Assembly: GCA_002338255.1 (NCBI GenBank)
Contig: DDHX01000024.1
Location: 9,499-18,800, forward strand
Reading direction: 5' to 3'
Length of the DNA stretch: 9,302 nucleotides
Origin: Ruminococcaceae bacterium UBA1865
GTDB lineage: Bacteria; Bacillota; Clostridia; Oscillospirales; Acutalibacteraceae
Positions within the stretch are counted from its first letter, which is position 1. Each line of letters starts with the position of its first letter. Below the pieces are notes generated by a model. The model was not told where the DNA came from. It ran no database searches and saw only the letters and a program-made list of their open reading frames with translations. Below are positions 5,510-9,302 of this stretch, one piece after another. The position numbers and the translations under genes were made by a program.

Positions 5510-8500
5510 TTAAATGCTTACTTGTTGTACGCCGAGAACCACCGTTTCGCCGTTAATATTCCATTCTTTGGAGAATCCGGCCATTTCATCTATCCGAACC
5601 TCATCTGCCAACACATCGCTTTTGATGGAATCCAAGTGGTCTAAAATAATCTTTTCAATCTTACGATTCCCTTTTTCGTAAACGACGATATGATCCATCA
5701 CATTAAAATCTGCTTCTTTACGCATAGTCTGAAGCTTACTGACAATTTCTCTGACAAAACCCTCTTCCAATAATTCTTCCGAAAGATTGGTGTCAATGAC
5801 AACCGTAATACCGGCTTCTGTCAACGAAACATATTGCTCAGATTGCTTTGTCTCGATTAACAGGTCTCCGGGCGCCAGGTCAATCTTGCCGTCTTGGAGT
5901 GAAATAGTCAAGATGCCGGTGCTGTCCAATGCCTTTTTTGCCTCGCTTCCGTTCAACTCAGCAAGGCAAGTTTTGATTTCGGAAATTTTCTTGCCGTATT
6001 TCTGGCCAAGCACCTTCAGCTGCGGCTTGAAGCTGTAAGAAGTAAAATCAGAGACGTCATCTGTAAAATCAACTGCCTTGCAGTTCAATTCTTCTTTAAT
6101 GATGTCTATATAGAATTCACTTAACTTTTCTTCTGATTTGACATAGATTTTTGAAATTGGCTGCCTGTTTTTAATGTTCGCGCTGTTTCTTGCCGCGCGG
6201 CCAAGCACAACAATCTTAAGCACCAGTTCCATGTTTTCTTCTAACTCTTTGTTGATATAAGCCTCGTTTGCAACCGGGAAGTCACATAAATGAACGCTTT
6301 CAGGCGCAGACGGATCAATCCGGCAAACCAAATTACGGTAAATATCCTCTGTCATAAAGGGAATCATCGGGGCGGCTACTTTTGCAACCGTCACAAGAGC
6401 CGTATAAAGGGTCATATAAGCATTGATTTTATCCTGCGGCATTCCGCTGACCCAGAAACGCTCACGGCTTCTTCTGACATACCAGTTGCTCATTTCATCC
6501 ACAAAATCTTCTAATGCTCTTGCCGCTTCCGGAATTTTATAGTTTTCCAGGCTGTAATCCACTGTCTTCACCAAAGTAGTCAGTTTGGACAACAGCCACT
6601 GATCCATCACTCGTAACTGATCATATTGCAGCTGGTATTTTGTCGCGTCAAATTCATCAATATTAGCGTACAAAACAAAGAATGCGTAAGTGTTCCATAA
6701 GGTGCCCATAAACTTACGCTGCCCTTCCATCACGGCTTTGCCGTGAAATTTATTCGGCAGCCATGGGGCGGAATTGCTGTAGAAGTACCAGCGGATTGCG
6801 TCTGCGCCATAGGTGTTTAAAGCCTCGAACGGATCCACGGCGTTGCCCTTGGATTTGGACATCTTCTGTCCGTTTTCATCCTGAACGTGCCCTAATACGA
6901 TGACATTTTTATAAGGAGCCTCATTAAAAATCAGGGTTGAAATAGCCAGCAGGGAATAGAACCATCCTCTTGTCTGGTCAACGGCTTCCGAAATGAAGTC
7001 TGCCGGGAACTGCTGCTTAAATAAATCCTGATTCTCAAAAGGATAATGATGCTGCGCGAATGGCATGGAGCCGGAGTCAAACCAACAGTCAATTACTTCC
7101 GGTACCCGCTTCATCTGTTTTCCGCATTTTGGGCAGGTAATGGTTACCTCATCAATATACGGTCTGTGAAGTTCAATTTCATCCGGGCAGTTGGGTGACA
7201 TGGATTTCAATTCTTCAATACTTCCGATGGAATGTCTGTGCCCGCATTCACATTCCCAAACATTTAACGGCGTTCCCCAATAGCGGTTACGGCTGATGCT
7301 CCAGTCCTGAACATTTTCAAGCCAATCGCCGAAACGACCTTTTCCGATGCTTTCCGGAATCCAGTGAACCGTATTGTTGTTTCGGATTAAATCCTCTTTC
7401 ACTGCCGTCATCTTAATAAACCAGGAATCTCTTGCATAGTAGATCAGCGGCGTGTCACAACGCCAGCAGAAAGGATAACTATGCTCAAAATGAGGCGCCG
7501 CAAACAACAGGCCTCTTTCCTTTAGATTTTTCAGTACCTCAGGGTCGGCGTCTTTACAGAACATGCCTGCCCACAGGGTTTCTTTTGTCATTTCACCCTT
7601 TGCATCGACCAGCTGAACAAACGGCAAATCATATTTGCGGCCAACGTTGGCGTCATCTTCACCGAATGCCGGTGCAATGTGAACAACGCCGGTACCATCC
7701 GTTAAGGTTACATAGCGGTCACAGGTAACGTACCAGCACTTCTTGTCCGGTTTTACAAAATCGAACAACGGCTCATACTCTTTGTATTCCAGATCTTTAC
7801 CCAGATACGTCTCAAGAACGGTGTAATTCTCGCCCAAAACAGTGGTGGCCAATGCTTCCGCCAAATAATAAATATTCCCCTCGTGGTCTACTTTGACATA
7901 ATGCTCATCCGGATTCACGCAGAGCGCGACATTGGAAGGCAGTGTCCACGGAGTGGTTGTCCACGCTAAAATAGAAGCGTTTTCGCCTTTTACCTTAAAC
8001 TTGGCAATTGCCGATCTTTCTTTTACATCTTTATAGCCCTGAGCCACTTCGTGACTGGAAAGGGGGGTTCCGCACCTTGGGCAGTAGGGTACAATCTTAA
8101 AGCCTTTGTACAATAACCCTTTTTCCCAAATTTGTTTTAATGCCCACCATTCCGATTCGATAAAGTCGTTTTCATAAGTCACATAGGGATGCTCCATGTC
8201 GGCCCAAAAGCCAACCGTTTTGGAGAAATCCTCCCACATTCCCTTGTATTTCCAAACGCTTTCCTTACATTGGCGGACAAATGGCTCCAATCCGTATTGC
8301 TCGATTTGATCCTTTCCGTCAAGGCCGAGCAGCTTTTCAACTTCCAATTCCACGGGTAACCCATGGGTATCCCATCCGGCTTTTCGGGGGACGTCGTACC
8401 CTTTCATAGTTCTGTATCTCGGAATCATATCTTTGATTACTCTGGTCAGAACGTGCCCAATATGAGGTTTCCCGTTTGCTGTGGGAGGGCCGTCATAAAA

Positions 8501-8626
8501 AGTATAGGTTTCTCCTTCTTTACGGCTGTCAACACTCTTCTCGAAGATTTTATTCTCTTCCCAGAACTTCTCGACTTTTTTCTCTCTTTCCACAAAATTT
8601 AAATTTGCGGATACTTTTTCATACAT
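5510..8626 (-). CDS. ileS: Isoleucyl-tRNA synthetase, IleS2 type
   Basis: This cytoplasmic class I synthetase charges tRNA-Ile with isoleucine. It has 1038 residues. The class I signatures are HIGH (55-58, within GPPTANGKPHIGH) and KMSKS (588-592). The CP1 editing domain shows the threonine-rich TTTPWTLP from residue 223 and GTGVVHIAPAFGEDDA. CxxC pairs at 182/185, 387/390 and 498/501, plus 459/461, suggest bound zinc. The opening segment (VEKFWEENKIFEKS), the form RTMKGYDVPRKAGWDTHGLPVE, the length and the long C-terminal region point to the eukaryote-like IleS2 branch, whose members tend to tolerate mupirocin; that property is inferred, not shown. The ATG at 8626 follows GGAGG (8640-8636) with 9 bases of spacing. 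The gene is monocistronic, between a T-box leader and a strong terminator. No key residue is missing. Confidence 0.97.
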   Translation of the reverse strand: MYEKVSANLNFVEREKKVEKFWEENKIFEKSVDSRKEGETYTFYDGPPTANGKPHIGHVLTRVIKDMIPRYRTMKGYDVPRKAGWDTHGLPVELEVEKLLGLDGKDQIEQYGLEPFVRQCKESVWKYKGMWEDFSKTVGFWADMEHPYVTYENDFIESEWWALKQIWEKGLLYKGFKIVPYCPRCGTPLSSHEVAQGYKDVKERSAIAKFKVKGENASILAWTTTPWTLPSNVALCVNPDEHYVKVDHEGNIYYLAEALATTVLGENYTVLETYLGKDLEYKEYEPLFDFVKPDKKCWYVTCDRYVTLTDGTGVVHIAPAFGEDDANVGRKYDLPFVQLVDAKGEMTKETLWAGMFCKDADPEVLKNLKERGLLFAAPHFEHSYPFCWRCDTPLIYYARDSWFIKMTAVKEDLIRNNNTVHWIPESIGKGRFGDWLENVQDWSISRNRYWGTPLNVWECECGHRHSIGSIEELKSMSPNCPDEIELHRPYIDEVTITCPKCGKQMKRVPEVIDCWFDSGSMPFAQHHYPFENQDLFKQQFPADFISEAVDQTRGWFYSLLAISTLIFNEAPYKNVIVLGHVQDENGQKMSKSKGNAVDPFEALNTYGADAIRWYFYSNSAPWLPNKFHGKAVMEGQRKFMGTLWNTYAFFVLYANIDEFDATKYQLQYDQLRVMDQWLLSKLTTLVKTVDYSLENYKIPEAARALEDFVDEMSNWYVRRSRERFWVSGMPQDKINAYMTLYTALVTVAKVAAPMIPFMTEDIYRNLVCRIDPSAPESVHLCDFPVANEAYINKELEENMELVLKIVVLGRAARNSANIKNRQPISKIYVKSEEKLSEFYIDIIKEELNCKAVDFTDDVSDFTSYSFKPQLKVLGQKYGKKISEIKTCLAELNGSEAKKALDSTGILTISLQDGKIDLAPGDLLIETKQSEQYVSLTEAGITVVIDTNLSEELLEEGFVREIVSKLQTMRKEADFNVMDHIVVYEKGNRKIEKIILDHLDSIKSDVLADEVRIDEMAGFSKEWNINGETVVLGVQQVSI

Positions 8627-8646
8627 ATTACAAATCCTCCATAAAT

Positions 8647-8679
8647 AAAAAAACCTCCGCCCTGAGAACAGGACGAAAG
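8647..8679 (-). terminator. Regulated terminator of the ileS T-box
   Basis: On the minus strand CUUUCGUCCUG (8679-8669) pairs over 11 positions, three of them G-U, with CAGGGCGGAGG (8664-8654) around the loop UUCU. It is followed by seven T (8653-8647). Its 5' arm is the same segment used by the antiterminator, so the two folds exclude each other. It ends about 20 bases before the ileS start codon. Confidence 0.9.
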
Positions 8680-8890
8680 CTTTGCTTCGTTATACCACCT
8701 ATTACTACATACCATCATATGTGTTCCCGATAACGGTGGAAATCCGTCAAAGCCTACTCAATTACTTTTTCAGCCCGCAACCATAGAGGGATATTCAGAA
8801 ATAACCTACTCATGTCGGACTCTCACTATCTCCGATTCGCTTTGACTTTCGTTAGACCCTACTGTCTCTATCAATGTCTTTATTCTATTA
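8647..8890 (-). promoter_or_regulatory. T-box riboswitch leader of ileS (Ile specifier)
   Basis: This leader lets uncharged tRNA-Ile switch on ileS. The base of Stem I pairs AUAGAG (8871-8866) with CUCUAU (8788-8783). The specifier-loop marks AGUA (8863-8860) and GAA are present, and GAAU is followed by the Ile codon AUC (8792-8790). GAUAGUGAGAG is a typical distal Stem I sequence. The T-box core GGUGGUAUAACG (8699-8688) contains UGGU, which can pair with the ACCA end of tRNA-Ile. In the antiterminator, AAUAGG (8703-8698) pairs with CCUGUU (8672-8667), and ACGAAGC pairs with GCUUUCGU, leaving a 7-base bulge UGGUAUA. The competing terminator is listed separately. Several independent elements agree, so the call is firm; the exact helix ends are approximate. 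Confidence 0.93.
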
Positions 8891-8895
8891 TTTTT

Positions 8896-8923
8896 ATGAT
8901 ATCACAATAAATAGATTTGTCAA
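8896..8923 (-). promoter_or_regulatory. ileS promoter
   Basis: On the minus strand TTGACA (8923-8918) is followed after 16 bases by TATCAT (8901-8896). A TG one base before the -10 makes it an extended -10 element. Transcription would begin near 8889, just before the first Stem I strand of the T-box, giving a leader of about 260 bases. Confidence 0.72.
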
Positions 8924-8926
8924 GTT

Positions 8927-8948
8927 TATGGCGCCGAATGCTGCCATA
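8927..8948. repeat. Short inverted repeat beside the ileS promoter
   Basis: TATGGC (8927-8932) and GCCATA (8943-8948) pair perfectly around a 10-base loop. The repeat lies between the stop of the right-edge gene and the ileS -35. No T-tract follows, so it would be a poor terminator for that gene. Its role is unclear and it may be chance. Confidence 0.25.
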
Positions 8949-9010
8949 GCGCAAAATAATTTTTGAGCGACCGCCAAAACAGCGAAAGCGGAAATTTCAA
9001 GCAGGGATAA

Positions 9011-9302
9011 TTACTTCCATATTTCCTGAAAGAAACCGGAGTCAGAGGCGGGCTCGTTTCCCATATACAAATGGGAAGTGTCCCCAAGCGCCTTACAGCG
9101 GAAGTATACTTCACCCTTCCTTCGTTCCTCAGTAGCAAGGACTGTAACGGATGACGGCGCCACAAAGAAGCCTTGCCAAAGAAGCGGCGCTGCAATGCCC
9201 AAAAGGTGAGACAGGATTGCAAATTCTACGCCCAAGTGGCAGAAAATAACAATGGTATCCGTGTTACCGCCCTCGGTATGATAGAACATGCCCTCGCGCT
9301 GG
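9011..9302 (-). CDS. Probable histidine phosphatase family protein, 3' part
   Basis: The frame is open through the window edge, so this is the C-terminal part (about 97 codons) of a gene starting beyond 9302. The ATG at 9289 is probably internal, because the codons before it stay open and carry the sequence on smoothly. TIVIFCHLGVEFAILSHLLGI resembles the second catalytic-histidine region of the phosphoglycerate mutase-like superfamily (hydrophobic strand, then H-x-G, then a helix). APSSVTVLATEER followed by a short beta segment fits the usual end of such proteins. The histidine in FCHLG would be the general catalytic one. The RHG motif is not in the window and the substrate cannot be given. 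It reads toward ileS on the same strand, but ileS has its own promoter and leader. Confidence 0.7.
   Translation of the reverse strand, partial: QREGMFYHTEGGNTDTIVIFCHLGVEFAILSHLLGIAAPLLWQGFFVAPSSVTVLATEERRKGEVYFRCKALGDTSHLYMGNEPASDSGFFQEIWK

Noticed and set aside
8926..9222. 98-codon minus-strand frame overlapping the right-edge gene
   Set aside because: The other frame (9302-9011) shows a recognisable histidine-phosphatase C-terminus; this one is a frame shadow and runs into the ileS promoter.
1..9302. Search for CRISPR arrays, insertion sequences, tRNA or rRNA genes, toxin-antitoxin pairs and an arsC gene
   Set aside because: No regularly spaced repeats, transposase motifs, tRNA-like cloverleaf, rRNA sequence, small paired genes or arsenate reductase signature were seen. 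tRNA-like strings at 8700-8860 belong to the T-box leader.

Overview
The window looks like chromosomal DNA of a low-to-mid GC Gram-positive anaerobe of the Clostridia (Bacillota). The grounds are strong AAGGAGG/GGAGG ribosome binding sites, compact U-tract terminators, a T-box riboswitch in front of an aminoacyl-tRNA synthetase gene, and protein sequences of clostridial type. The species cannot be named from the sequence alone.

Layout, left to right. (1) 1-148 is an intergenic region dense in dyad symmetries, ending in a perfect 20-bp palindrome just upstream of a plus-strand gene for an AEC-family membrane transporter (169-1107). (2) A bidirectional terminator (1147-1184) separates this gene from a convergent arsenic-resistance operon on the minus strand, transcribed arsR (4996-4664), acr3 (4543-3467), arsD (3404-3012), arsA (2955-1219). 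(3) 4997-5509 has no intact gene. It holds the arsR promoter with a perfect inverted repeat in its spacer, the decayed remnant of a second arsR-like gene, a fully consensus promoter (TTGACA-N17-TATAAT) in front of that remnant, and the terminator of ileS. (4) ileS (8626-5510, minus) encodes a 1038-residue isoleucyl-tRNA synthetase of the IleS2 (eukaryote-like) type. Its leader (about 8890-8647) is a T-box riboswitch with an apparent AUC (Ile) specifier, driven by its own promoter. (5) At the right edge, 9302-9011 (minus) is the 3' end of a probable histidine-phosphatase-family gene that continues outside the window.

How the genes work together. ArsR senses trivalent arsenic or antimony and controls the operon. 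ArsD hands the metalloid to the ArsA ATPase, and Acr3 exports arsenite. All the key cysteines are visible in ArsR, Acr3, ArsD and ArsA. No arsenate reductase gene (arsC) lies in the window. ileS is an independent unit that should be switched on when uncharged tRNA-Ile accumulates.

Most of the window belongs to known families. The least ordinary parts are the arsR remnant that keeps an ideal promoter directly upstream of the working ars operon, the pairing of Acr3 with ArsD and ArsA, and the palindrome cluster in front of the AEC transporter.
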